From: Plotosus lineatus
Lineage: Eukaryota > Chordata > Actinopteri > Siluriformes > Plotosidae
Reading direction: 5' to 3'
DNA length: 64,000 nucleotides
NCBI GenBank assembly: GCA_024760905.1
Contig: CM045745.1
Span: forward strand, 10,725,282 to 10,789,281
Shown: positions 32,240 through 43,283 of the stretch, in pieces
Layout of the letters: the number at the start of each line of letters is the position of its first letter
How positions within the stretch are numbered: the stretch's first letter is position 1
Made by a program: the position numbers and the translations under genes
Notes under the pieces: generated by a model
What the model saw: only the letters and a program-made list of their open reading frames with translations
Database searches by the model: none
Told to the model about the DNA's origin: nothing

Positions 32240-34930
32240 ACTACTATGTAAATACATCTACTCATGCGACTGGACACATCATCAGTGATGTTTCTAGAAT
32301 CATTGGGTGCTTTGGGTCTTTCAACATCATACACCCTCCTTTAGGTGACCCAGCTGGGGCTGATCAGACCCCAGCTTGTGTCCAGTTAGCACACTAGGTA
32401 CCACAACTCCATGGTTCTCCTCTCTTGAGCTACAGCCATCTTGAGGCCCTCTCTGCCGCTTCGGTGGTATTGCAGATGGCTCTTCTCCTCTGTTGCCCAA
32501 CAATTCCTAGACAACCCAAAGCTTTGGCGAAGGACTGGGCCACAAAGCCTCTGCAGCCAACCACTACTAAAAGGCACTTCATCCTCCATCCTGATTGCTG
32601 ACAGTCTTTCACCAGTCCCGTGTACATGGAAAGCTTCCTCTCAAAGACTTCTTCCAGGCGGTCTTCCCACGGGACAGTCAAGTCTAGCAGCGTCACTCGC
32701 TTGGTGGCCTCTGACACAAGGACAATGTCAGGAGGGTGGGTGGTGACCGCAATATAGCTAGGGAACTTCAACTGATGTTCAAGATCCACTAACAGCTGCC
32801 AGTCTCTTGCAGAGGTCAGAATGCCTCCCTAAGCGCTGGTGGTCTGTTAGCTGGGGCAGCCTGCTCCCCAGCCCTCACAAAGGCAATGATGTTCTTAGGG
32901 AGGCGGAATCGTTTTGCCCAAGCCAATCCCGTGCTGATGGCCTCGGCGATGGTCTTCAGAACTTGGTCATGCCTCCACCTGTAGCGCCCTTCTCCCAATG
33001 CTGTAGTGCAACAGCTGAGGACATGTTCTAAGGTGCCTCTCTTGGAACACAATGGGCAAGCTGGTGACTCCGCTAAGCCCCAAGTGTGCAGGTTCGATGG
33101 ACTAGGCAGCACATCGTACACTGCCTGTATGAGAAATCTGATGCGGTGAGGCTCAGCTTTCCAGATCTCAGTCAAAGTTACTTTCCTCTCAAGCGCATTT
33201 TCCCATCTTGTCCAGGCTCCCTGTTGTCTCATGCCCACCGCCTTGCAGGATCTTGTTTCCTCCACAGCAGCTCTCACCTCTTGGACCAGGTGCCGTCTCT
33301 CCTTCCCCAGGATGTTCATTTGTGGAGTTGAGAAAGAACCTAAGCCAACTCGGCCCCTCGAGACCACTCCCACCAGAGCCTTGTGGCACAGCCTAGCTTC
33401 CGCCATTTGAACAGCCTCTTCCGCCTTCCACTTCCTGCCCGTCCTCACTTGGATTCCAGCATTAGCCACCTTTGGATCGCTGGAGTCCCTGTACAGCACC
33501 ACTTCTCTAGGTCTGGTAACCTTGAACTCCTCCTCCAAGGATTTAAAGGGCAGCTGCAATTTGTTATTGCACCCATAGAGTGCAATGCTACTTAGGCTCT
33601 TTGGTAACCCCCGCCATCTCCGAAGGTGGTTACTGATTTTCCTCTCCAAGATCTCTACTGTGGATAGTGGGACAGCATAGATGAGGAGCAGCCACAGGAT
33701 CCTGGGGAGGATACCGTGCTGATAAACCCATGCCTTGAATTTTCCAGGTAGACCGGACTTGTCCACGGACTTTAGCCAGCCCTCCAACTCACCACACGCC
33801 ATCTGGATGGATGCTGCATCTTTGAGAGAGCTGTCAAAAACCTTGCTCAGACTCTTGACTGGCCCCTCTGAGATTGTTTGGATGGTTATGCCTGCGATGT
33901 TGAAACGAACTTGTCCTCTACCTTTCCTTTCCTCAGCACCATCGACCTAGATTTTTCAGGTTTAAAGCTCATTCAGGCCCACACCATCATCTTCTCCAGC
34001 CCCTTAAGGATTCACCGACATCCTGGGACTGACTCTGTGGTGACTGTAAGGTCATCCATGAATGCCCTAATAGGTGGCTGCCGTTGACCTGAGCTCTTCA
34101 GGGGTCCTCTGCATTCTGGTTCAACAGACTTGGTGAGCATATTCATGGTCAAGGAGAATAGTGACTCTGAGATGGTACATCCTGTGATGATGCCCATCTC
34201 TACCCTGTGTAACTAGATGGAGTTACTCCTGAAGAGAACCATGTCCTGAAGTTGTAGTAGTCAGCGATGAGGTCTCTACACCTGCCAGGGACATGATGTT
34301 TTACCAGGGTAAGCTGGACTAACTTATGGGGGATGGAGCCATACGCATTGGCTAGGTCAAGTCATAACACTGCCAGATTGCCCCTCTTTTCTCTGGCCTC
34401 TCGAATGAGCTGCGTCACCACACCTGTGTGCTCCAAACAGCCTGGTATCCCTGCAATGCCACCTTTCTGGACTGATGTGTCGATGTAAGCGTTTCTTGCT
34501 ATGTATAAGCACAGTCTCTTGGAGATGGCACTGAATAAGATCTTTGATTCGACGCATAGGAGGGAGATGATGCGGAACTGGTCAAGCCGAGTGGAGCCTT
34601 CCTCCTTCGAAATCCACACCCCTTCAGACACACGCCATTGCTCCGGGATCTTCCCCTTTCTCCAGAAGACTCTCAGGATTTTCCACAGACACAATAGTAG
34701 TTTGGGACAGTTCTTGTAGACTTTGTACGAAGTGCCACTTGGTCCTGAAGCAGAGCATGCTCTGGCTTTATGAACAGCCTCTTTGATTTCCCTTAGCTTC
34801 AGCTCCGACATATCAAACTGCACCTCAGGTTCAGGGAGATCAATGAGGATATTGCAATCTCTCAGCTCCATTTCTCTTCTGGGATCGCTGAACATCTGTG
34901 AGAGATGTTGATCGATGTCTTCCTTTGAGG
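32240..34930 (-). mobile_element. HERO/R2-like non-LTR retrotransposon, 5'-truncated
   Basis: A site-specific-type LINE carrying a reverse transcriptase and a C-terminal restriction-like endonuclease, inserted in a Tigger element. The 5' end (34930) lacks N-terminal zinc fingers. Local repeats of gtaaaacacgt flank the 5' junction. Boundaries at both ends are approximate because no clean target duplication was found. Confidence 0.85.
32430..34895 (-). pseudogene. HERO/R2-like reverse transcriptase with PD-D/E endonuclease
   Basis: Reading on the minus strand: 34895-34362 covers RT fingers (ASGPSGTSYKVYKN, QKGGIAGIPGCLEHTG). It runs on to WLDLANAYGSIPHKLVQLTL (motif A aspartate) across a stop. 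34197-34012 contains PPIRAFMDDLTVTTESVPGC, the catalytic FMDD motif. 33802-32816 covers thumb and linker, with the CCHC-type knuckle CPLCSKRGTLEHVLSCC (CX2CX7HX4C). 32789-32430 holds the restriction-like endonuclease motif PD-X14-D (PPDIVLVSEATKRVTLLDLT). Order and motifs fit the R2/HERO group, which cuts DNA with a PD-D/E nuclease, not an APE. At least four frame breaks make it dead. Confidence 0.88.
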
Positions 34931-35064
34931 AGGTAAAACACGTAAAGACATGTAAAACACGTGATTCGTTCCAAGGCTCCCAATGCTACCCCATAAACCC
35001 TTTAAAAATTATAAAAGTACACCAATTTTGTATGAAATATGTTTTAAAAGTAAAAAAAAATTAT

Positions 35065-35418
35065 TTACCTTTTTTTAAATCTCTCGAACCACCCATGCGA
35101 CGCTTTAAAGTCCGGGGGTTGCTGGTCTGAAGAACCCTCAACCCCACCCTCCTTCATGAGGTCCTTAAATATGGCGGTTGCTTTTTCCAAAATAATCACC
35201 TCCGTCACTGTATCTCCGCTTTTAAGGCCTCCTTCTGCTTCAATATTGTCCTGATTGTAGATAATAGGATGTAAATTGTAGGCCATACTCCTTTGTGATT
35301 TCACTCAACCGAATCCCACTTTCATATTTTTTTATCATCTCCTGTTTTACTTTTATTGATAACGGAGCCCGCTTCTTCTTTTCAGTCTCACCGGGAATCA
35401 CTTTCTTGGGGCTCATGA
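35065..35418 (-). pseudogene. Tigger transposase N-terminal DNA-binding region
   Basis: The minus strand from ATG at 35418 encodes MSPKKVIPGETEKKKRAPLS, then IKVKQEMIKKYESGIRLSEI (first helix-turn-helix). After a frameshift near 35290 it continues as GDTVTEVIILEKATAIFKDL and PDFKASHGWFERFKKR, the second CENP-B-like DNA-binding motif (xxGWFxRFKKR). The rest of the transposase is absent. This is the best-preserved Tigger coding fragment in the window. Confidence 0.88.
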
Positions 35419-35555
35419 TTAATAGCGAAAAATAACTCTGCAATGAGCACACTCAAAAAAACTCACGAACCAACCCCCAGGATCAACTCCCCGGAATTCG
35501 GTGGTCACGGGGGATCTCGGTCGCAGTTAACCACGAAAAGTGATGGATCCCTGTA

Positions 35556-35819
35556 TTTTATAAACAGTAATCAGCAGTATTAAAGGGATTTAATTTAGCA
35601 TGTGTTGTAGTATTTGTTTATAAATTTACATTAGTTACATCCTAGCTGTGCAGTTACAGTGCAAGGGAAGTCTAAGTAGAGGCCATTAATCAATCAGTGA
35701 TTCATACTGTCACTAATTATCTGATTAGTTTTATTTTTAAAACCCTGCAGGCAGTTCAGAGATCTCCAAAGATAAAACATTCTATACAAATTCATATACT
35801 GAGGTTTATTGTAGCAAAT
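35556..35819. other. Unassigned sequence
   Basis: Nothing recognised. Confidence 0.5.
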
Positions 35820-35938
35820 GCAGCCGTGAGGGAGGGGCACAAGCCAGTGTCTCGCACTCACGCCGGTCCCAAGCCCAGATAAATGCAGAGGGTTGCATCA
35901 GGAAGGGCATCCGGCGTAAAACAAATGCCAAATAAAAC

Positions 35939-38900
35939 ATGCGAGTCATATCAAGAAAATTCATACCGGATCGGTCGAGGCCCGGGTTAACAACGACCAC
36001 CATCAGTGCTGTTAGCCAACAGGGTACTGGTGGAAATTGGACTACTGTTGGTCAAAGACGTCGAAGAAGGAGAGGCGGGAGGCGTGTCCGTAGGCAGAGA
36101 GAGAAGAGGAAAGGCAGGAGTCTAGAACTGAAAGTAGGGACTTTGAATGTTGGAACTATGACAGGAAAAAATAGAGAGCTGGCTGACATGATGCAGAGGA
36201 GGAAGGTGGACATACTGTGTGTTCAGGAGACCAGGTGGAAAGGGAGCAAGGCTAGAAGCATAGGAGCAGGGTTTAAGCTGTTTTTTCATGGTGTGGATGG
36301 GAAGAGAAATGGAGTAGGAGTCATCTTGAAGGAGGAGTTTGTCAGGAATGTTCGAGAAGTGAAAAGAGTGTCAGACAGAGTGATGAGTCTCAAGTTAGAA
36401 ATTGAAGGCATGATGTTCAATGTTGTTAGTGCTTATGCCCCACAGGCAGGATGTGAGCTAGAAGAGAAGGAGAGATTCTGGAGTGAGTTAGATGAAGTGA
36501 TGCAGAATACCCCCAAAGATGAAAGAGTAGTCATTGGGGCAGACTTCAATGGACATGTTTGAAGGAATAAATTGATAGGATAAATGAGATGCAACTATGT
36601 GTGTATTGTAACTTCTGTGTATCTAAAGCTTCCTGTTCTACTTGTAATTGTGACATGTGCGCCAGGCACATGAAACTGTTGGGTGGGTGTTCCTGTGTCG
36701 TGTTTCGGTTTGGGTGTGGGATTCGGAAAGTAACAATGTAACAATGAGGAATTGCTTTGAAGTGGAATTAGCCAAGTGTTAAGCGCCGCAGGGCACAAAC
36801 ATATATATGGAAATGCTTTGTGAACACGCAATTATTGCTTTACATGCATATCCCCAAGTGTTAAGCGCCACAGGGCACAAACATATACTGTATGTTAATG
36901 CTTTGTGAACACGCAATTACTGCTTTGCACGCACATCCCTCTGTATAAATAAGCAGACACTGCATGTGTTCGAAGAGCTTCCGATGAATAAACCAGACTG
37001 ATTACACTCGTGTGGTTCGTTGTCTGTTGCTCCCGGACTACTCCTAGACGTTGAGATGCAGGAATCCAGGTTGTGCAGGTTTATCTAAGAGCTTCCTCCA
37101 CGGAGAGAGTTCTTACAATTAGCTTCTTTCACGAAGAGAGTTCTTACAATCTTGGTGCAGGAAACAGAGGGGACGAGGAAGTGATGGGCAGGTTTGGTAT
37201 CCAGGACAGGAATGCAGAAGGACAGATGTTGGTAGATTTCGCAAAAAGGATGGAAATGGCTGTGGTGAATACTTTCTTCTAGAAGAGAGAGGAGCATAGA
37301 GTGACTTATAAAAGTGGAGGTAGGAGCACACAGGTAGACTATATCTTGTGCAGGCAATGTAATTTGAAGGAAGTCAGTGACTGCAAAGTAGTAGCGGGTG
37401 AAAGTGTTGCCAAACAGCATAGGATGGTGGTGGGCAGGATGACACTGATGGTGAGGAAGGTGAAGAAGGCAAAGGCAGAGCAGAAGACAAAGTGGTGGAA
37501 GCTGAAAAAGGAGGAGTGTTGTGTTGTCTTCAAGGAGGAGTTGAAACAGGCTTTGGGTGGTCAGGAAGTGCTTCCAGATGACTGGACAACTACAGCTAAT
37601 GTGATCAGGGAGACAGGTAGGAGAATACTTGGTGTGTCATCTGGAAGGAGAGGAGATAAGGAGACTTGGTGGTGGAATGAGGAAGTGCAGGAATGTGTAC
37701 AAAAGAAGAGGTTAGCTAAGAAGAAGTGGGACATAGAGAGGACCAAAGAGAGTAAACAGGAGTACAGGGAGACACAGTGTAAGGCAAAGGTAGCGGTGTC
37801 AAAGGCCAAACAGAGGGTGTATGATGACTTGTATGCTCAGTTGGAAAGTAAAGAGCGAGAAAATGATTTATACAGGTTGGCACAGCGGAGAAATAGAGAT
37901 GGGAAGGATGTGCAGCAAGTTAGAGTGATTAAGGACAGAGAGGGAAATGTATTGACTGATGACAGAAGTGTGCTGGGAAGATGGAAAGAGTACTTTGAAG
38001 AGCTGATGAATGAGGAAAATAAGAGAGAAAAAAGAATAGAAGAGGTGACTGTTGAGTACCAGGAAGTACCGTGATTCGTAAGGGTGAAGTGAGGAGGGCA
38101 TTGAAGAGGATGAAGAATGGAAAGGCAGTTGGCCCTGATGACATATGGAAATGGAGGTATGGAAGTGTCTAGGAGAGGAAGCAGTTTCCTGACAAGAATA
38201 TTCAACAAGGTCTTAGAGAGTGAGAGGATGCCAGAGGAATGGAGGAGAAGTGTGCTGGTGCCCATTTTTAAGAACAAGGGAGATGTGCAGAGTTGTGGCA
38301 ACTACAGAGGGATAAAGTTGATGAGCCATACGATGAAGTTATGGGAAAGAATAGTGGAAGCTAGACTAAGGGCAGAGATCAGCATTTGTGAACAACAGTT
38401 TGGTTTCATGCCATGAAAGAGCACCACAGATGCAGTGTTTGTTTGAGGATGTTAATAGAGAAGTACAGAGAAGGTCAGAAGGAGCTGCATTGTGCCTTTG
38501 TGGATCTGGAGAAAGCATATGACAGGGTGCCGAGAGAGCAACTGTGGTACTGCATGAGGAAGTCTGGAGTGGCAGAGAAGTATGTTAGAGTGGTGCAGGA
38601 CATGTATGAGAGATGTAAGACAGTGGTGAGATGTGCTGTCGGCATGACAGAAGAGTTCAAAGTCGAGGTGGGACTGCATCAAGGGTCAGCTCTGAGCCCC
38701 TTCTTGTTTGCTATGGTGATGGACAGGCTGACAGACGAGGTTAGGCAAGAATCTCCATGGACTATGATGTTTGCAGATGACATTGTGATCTGCAGTGAGA
38801 GCAGAGAACAAGTGCAGGAAAACCTAGAGAGGTGGAGGTATGCCCTGGAAAGGAGGGGAATGAAGGTTAGCCTCAGTAAGACAGAATATATGTGTATGAA

Positions 38901-39194
38901 TGCCAAGGACCCAACAGGAACGGTGAGGTTACAAGGAGCAGCGATAAGGAAGGTGGAGGATTTTAAGTACTTAGGCTCAACAATCCAGAGCAATGGAGAG
39001 TGTGGAAAAGAGGTGAAGAAACGTGTGCAGGCTGGTTGGAATGGTTGGAGAAAAGTGTCCGGTGTGATGTGTGATAGGAAGGTATCGGCAAAAATGAAAG
39101 GAAAAGTGTACAAGACGGTGTTGAGGCCAGCGATGTTGTATGGTTTAGAAACAGTGGCCCTGGGGAAAAGACAGGAGGCAGAGCTGGAGGTAGC
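35939..39194 (+). pseudogene. RTE endonuclease-reverse transcriptase ORF, broken
   Basis: 35939-36562: a basic N-terminus (GQRRRRRRGGRRVRRQR), then the AP endonuclease with LNVGTMTGKNRELADMMQRR, VQETRWKG and GADFNGHV, where the solo LTR interrupts. Coding resumes at 37152, but a stop falls after VVNTFF (about 37280). 37301-38074 covers the endonuclease end (GGRSTQVDYILC, KQHRMVV) and linker. 38117-38416 is RT fingers (MPEEWRRSVLVPIFKNKGD, NYRGIKLMSHTMKLWERI). 38413-39194 is the palm: FVDLEKAYDRVPREQLWYCM, VGLHQGSALSPFLFAMVMDR and the intact catalytic MMFADDIVI. It ends at RQEAELEV, about 90 residues short of the C-terminus. The stops, the LTR and the truncation make it inactive. Confidence 0.92.
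36560..37148 (+). mobile_element. Solo retroviral-type LTR inside the RTE
   Basis: 589 bp from TGAAGGAATAAA to TTCTTACA. The flanks atgtt (36555-36559) and atctt (37149-37153) match in four of five bases, and the RTE coding sequence is continuous once it is removed. It contains a TATA-like tataaataag (about 36943), a polyadenylation-like aataaa (36985) and an 82-bp tandem duplication (36772-36853, 36854-36939) just upstream of the TATA, in the enhancer position. No viral genes accompany it. Confidence 0.85.
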
Positions 39195-39195
39195 G

Positions 39196-39455
39196 CCCCC
39201 CCCCCCCGTGCAGTGAGCTGGGTTATTAAAGGCCGGCCATGTCTCCCACTGTCTATGGTGTGAGGTTCATGTAAAAGAACCATTGCGGACTTTCGACAAG
39301 AGTAGCTGCACAACCATCAGTGTTTTTCTGCCCTGCAATGGCCTGTCCGGCTGTCCAGGGTGTTCTCTGTCCTTTCCTAGAGTCGGCTGAGATGGGCAAA
39401 AGCCTCCCCGTCACCCTAATTAGGTTTAAGCGGTTCAGAAAATGAATGAATGGAT
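39196..39455 (+). mobile_element. SINE-B, 5'-truncated, fused to RTE
   Basis: Starts at a C12 run within the B body (GTGCAGTGAGCTGGGTTATT) and ends GTTCAGAAAATGAATGAATG. Confidence 0.85.
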
Positions 39456-39461
39456 GAATCT

Positions 39462-39765
39462 CTTGGGCGGCACAGTGTTATAGTGGTGAACATGTCAGCC
39501 ACACAGCAAGAAGGTTTGAGTCCAGAGCTCAGGTGCTTCTGTGTGGAGTTTGTGTGTTCTTCCTGTGCTCGTGTCAGTTTCTTCTGGCTACTCCGGTTTC
39601 TTCACACAGTCATACTACAAATGCAATAATTGTCTATTCCAAATTATCCCTAGATTTGGGAGTGAGTGTGAATGGTTGTAATGGGACTTGTGATGGTATG
39701 GCTTTAGCTTTGTGACATCATGACCCTGGTATTATTAAGTGGTTCAAAAAAATGAGTGAGTCAGT
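39462..39765 (+). mobile_element. SINE-A
   Basis: Head GGGCGGCACAGTGTTATAGTGG, body and decayed L2-like tail ending AATGAGTGAGTC. Confidence 0.8.
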
Positions 39766-39794
39766 GAATAGACCAATTGAGAATTCAGTAGTGT

Positions 39795-40112
39795 CTCACT
39801 GATAGGGTGCTGGCTTACTGATCCGAAGTTCAAGGATTCAAGTCCCACCATCAACGGGTTGTTAGTCCTGTCCCCCCAGTGCAGCTGACTGGATTATTAA
39901 AGAATGTGTCTCTCACTGTCTGTAGTGAGTGAGAGGGGCATGTACAAGAACCATTGTTGTCATTTGTAAAGAGTAGGCCATTAGATTAGCGTTTCTGACC
40001 TGCAAGGTGTACTCTGCCCTTACCCAGAGTCGGCGGATGTGTGCTGACATGGTCACCATGGCCTCCCTGTGACCCTAATTAGGCTTAACCACTTCAGAAA
40101 ATTAATGAGTGT
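39795..40112 (+). mobile_element. SINE-B, diverged
   Basis: Head region TGATAGGGTGCTGGCTTACTGATCC, body with AAGAACCATTGTTG, and an L2-like tail. Confidence 0.8.
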
Positions 40113-40435
40113 CTTTTAAGAGTAACGGGGAGGCTGGCGCCCATCTCAGCTGACTCCGGACGAAGGCGGGGTACATTCTGGACAGCTTGCCAAAGCAACA
40201 CACATAACCATTCATACCCACACTCACAAATCAGGGAGATTTTGAACAGACAATTAACCTACTGTTCGTGTTTTGGGACTGTGGGAGGAAACCAGAGTAA
40301 GAGTACCCGGGGGAAACCCTCACAACAGGGGAGAACATGCAAACTCCACATAGAAAAGTCTAAGCTGGGAATCAAACACAGGACCTTCTTGCTGTCAGGC
40401 GGACGTGCTAACCACTACACCACCGTACCACCATG
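40113..40435 (-). mobile_element. SINE-A, minus strand
   Basis: Complete complement: tail at the left (aggctggcgcccatctcagc), head at the right (ctaaccactacaccaccgta). Confidence 0.85.
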
Positions 40436-41617
40436 AAAGAACAAGAAGAAATGAAACAGAACAGAATGAGTTACATTCAGTTCAGATGAAATGCATTTGG
40501 GCTCCATCGCCTTTTATAGATCGAGCAGAACACAATTTAAAGATAATGTAGTTTGGTAAGATAATTCTGCAGTATAAAGAAATCAGTTTGGTCCACTAAG
40601 ATGGCAAATATATTTGAGGATATTAAAATAAGATAAATTGGACTGAATTGCAGTCCTATACATAGAATAGAGTGACTTTTTTGTGGCTTTGGCTGCCTGG
40701 ACCCCAAGAACAACAAAACAATGGGTTTCTGTGAGATATTCCAGAATGAAGTGTCAGTGAAATTTTGGTGGTTCAGCAGTGAAAGCTCTGAAGTGTAACC
40801 GCTTGGATACACATTTTAATGTGGGTGAATTATAAAAAAAAAAAAAAAATTTAAAAAGGAAAAAGAATGAGATGGCTGTGTCAAGACATTTTAAATCAGC
40901 TGTACTGCAGCTGTATCGTAACTTCATGGTGTTGTCATGGAAATGGCTGTTCTTTCTGTGGATACTAATGGGCTAATGGACTTCAGTGCTGAGCTCCACT
41001 TATAGTCTGTTACATATAATGACTTTAATATGCAGGAACACAAGAGCATGGGCTGTGCAATGTGATGAACTGTAGAATCAATGAATCCTCTAATTAAAGT
41101 AAAATTCAGATGACAGGACGTTTTTTTTTTTTTTTTTTCAAAAGAGAATAGTGAGCCACTACTTCATCACTCGTATTATTAGTGCAGGCATAGAACTGTC
41201 TGAATGTATCACCTTATTGCAAAAAATGCATTTTCCCCAGTGTTTAAATAATGATATATACACTCTCAAATCCTCTTTAATTCGCATTAAACTACAGTGA
41301 CAATTTATTTCAGCAGATAGAAGTTGCGTAGAGATTTTTACAGGTTTTTTGGGGAACTTGTGTTTACAGACCCAGCAGTACAATCCATCCTAATTAAAAC
41401 AGATACCATCTGTCAAAACACATGACAAGATGGTCAGATGGGAAGACCATGTCCAAGGAAGCAAAACTGACCATGGCCCTAGACACACACTCTCTCTCTC
41501 TCTATCGCTCTCTCTCTTTCAATCAAAATGACACTAAACAATGATAAGCTCATGTATGTGGAAGAGGCTAGACAGCACGAAATGTGTCATGCCAGCCCAT
41601 GATGGTGCCAGATGCTA
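40436..41617. other. Unassigned sequence with CT microsatellite
   Basis: No gene seen. Poly-T at about 41119-41138 and (CT)n at about 41489-41520. Confidence 0.5.
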
Positions 41618-41942
41618 CATTCATTCATTTTCTGAACTGCTTAATCACAACTAGAGTCACAGGGAGGCTGGTGCCCATCCAAGCCAACTCTGATCAAGGG
41701 CGGAGTACACCCTGGACAGCTCACCAGACCATCACAGTGCAGAAACACACTGATAGCTATGCAGCTACTCTAGTCAAAAGTCAGAAATTGTTCTTTTACC
41801 TGAACCTCTCACCATACACAGTGGGAGACATGGCTGGCCTTTGATATCAGCTCAGCAGTGACATCCTGTTGAGAGTTTTGCTTGAACCCCCACCCTTAGA
41901 AGCAGTGATCCAGCACCTTACCATCAGGCCACCACTATAGGA
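41618..41942 (-). mobile_element. SINE-B with L2-like tail
   Basis: Minus-strand copy; head at the right end (caccatcaggccaccactat). Confidence 0.85.
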
Positions 41943-42126
41943 AAATGTTAATTGGTATTTTAAAGATAGGGAGGGAGACAAAATTAGGTGGAAATTGCAT
42001 GTGTGGGGGTGGAGGGGGTGTTCGCATCCTGGATTACATAAACTGCTTTTTTACACAATGGCTTCCACTAAAATAAATTGTGCCAAAGACAAGTTGCAAG
42101 TCATGGGCAAGTTAGGGACGGTCGCA

Positions 42127-42224
42127 AGCTAGGTGGCCTAATGGTGAAGGTTCTGGATCACTCATCCTAAGGTTGGGGGTTCAATCCCCACTCTCCACAG
42201 GTTGTCACTGCCCCCCCAGTGCAC
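42127..42224 (+). mobile_element. SINE-B head, split by Rex1
   Basis: From AGGTGGCCTAATGGTGAAGG through GGGGTTCAATCCCC to CCCCCCAGTGCA, where Rex1 begins. The SINE resumes at 46485. Confidence 0.88.
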
Positions 42225-42976
42225 TGCCTCCACAGCACTATCAGTCAGACGCAGACTCGTCATGCCCGCGCCATAATTCTGATCAGCAGGGACTTTAACC
42301 ACGCCTCTCTCTCTCTCTCTCCGCCTCTCTCCCGATGTTCACGCAGTACGTGCAGTGTACCACGAGAGACAATAAAATGCTGGACTTGCTCTATGCAAAT
42401 GTGAAGGACGTGTACAACTCCACCCCAAACTGGGACGCTCAGATCACAACCCTGTCTACCTGCTTCCCCAATACACACTCAGGGTGCGAAAGGAACCTGC
42501 ACAGAAGAGGTCTGTGAGAGTGTGGACCGAGGAGACCAATGAGAGGCTTAGGGACTGTTTCCAGACCACAGACTGGAGCATGCTCTGTGACTCCTTTGGT
42601 GATGACATCGACGGCCTCACACACTGTATCACTGATTGCATGAACTTCTGCGTGGACAGCACTGTGCCAACACGGAGCATACGGTGCTTCTCCAACAACC
42701 ACCCCTGAGCTTAAAGTTCTCCTGAACCAGAAAAAGAGGGCTTTCATCTCGGGGGATAGAAAGGAGCAGAAGAAGGTCCAGTGTGAGCTCCAGTGTAGGA
42801 TCAGGGAGGCCAAGAAGGACTATGGGAAGAAGATGGAGGAGAAGCTGGCTCAGAACAATGTACGGGATGTCTGGAGAGGACTAAAGACTATGCCAGGATT
42901 TGGGCAGAGTGTCAGAGGGACAGCTGATGTTGACCAGCGCTGGGCGGATGAATTAAACTGTTACTTCAACAGGTTG

Positions 42977-43283
42977 CAGAGACGTGTCAACCAAGACAGT
43001 CCTACAACATCCAGAGCCCTGAGATATTCCGGGCGGATCTCGTCCAACCCCGGAGCTCGACCACCGAGGAGCTTTTTGACAACCTCAGTGACCTCCACTC
43101 CAGTGATGGGCGGACCCTCACCCGAACCCCCAGGGTCTTCCTCCACCACGGAGGGCGTGTTGGTGGGATTGAGGAGGTCCTCAAAGTATTCCCTCCACCT
43201 CTCGACAACATCCCCAGTCAAGGTAAGCAGCTCCCCACCTCCACTGTAAACAGTGTTTGTGAAGAACCGCAGCTGTCCACCAC
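42977..43283 (-). pseudogene. Rex3 inverted 5' segment (linker/RT N-terminus)
   Basis: The minus strand encodes FFTNTVYSGGGELLTLTGDV, VERWREYFEDLLNPTNTPSV, GVEVTEVVKKLLGGRAPGLD and EIRPEYLRALDVVGLSWLTR, ending LCN. The plus-strand part starts at the next residues, CNIAWSSGAVPLDW, so the two segments are adjacent in the source element and only their orientation differs. Confidence 0.92.

Larger units (their letters stand above)
32169..35489 (-). mobile_element. Tigger element inside MITE M1, itself split by a HERO-like LINE
   Basis: The left terminus CAGTGGTACCTCACTTTACG begins at 32169 after TA (32167-32168). The sequence matches the MITE at 21231 up to about 32240. The match resumes at about 34935 (GTGATTCGTTCCAAGGCTCC) and carries transposase exons on the minus strand. 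The right terminus is not present; it appears deleted near 35465-35489, where MITE M1 resumes. Confidence 0.85.
31771..35553. mobile_element. MITE family M1, copy 3, split by a Tigger element
   Basis: The left part, 31771-32168, begins CAGGGATCCATTCGTGATTC. The right part, about 35490-35553, ends GTGATGGATCCCTG. TA lies on both outer sides (31769-31770, 35554-35555). The parts are collinear with copies 1 and 2, so the ~3.3 kb between them is inserted. Confidence 0.85.
35820..39195 (+). mobile_element. RTE (BovB/Expander-like) LINE, split by a solo LTR
   Basis: A near full-length RTE with 5' leader (from about 35820, including GGGTTGCATCAGGAAGGGCA), APE endonuclease and RT. The 3' end is lost at 39195, where a SINE-B fragment begins at a poly-C run. 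Shorter copies of the same family are at 9588-10165 and 57333-58165. Confidence 0.92.

Noticed and set aside
33086..33950. Plus-strand open frames across 33-34 kb
   Set aside because: They are shadows of the minus-strand HERO-like element.
38413..39216. Active RTE reverse transcriptase (intact FADD)
   Set aside because: The frame has upstream stops, a solo LTR in the endonuclease and a missing C-terminus.
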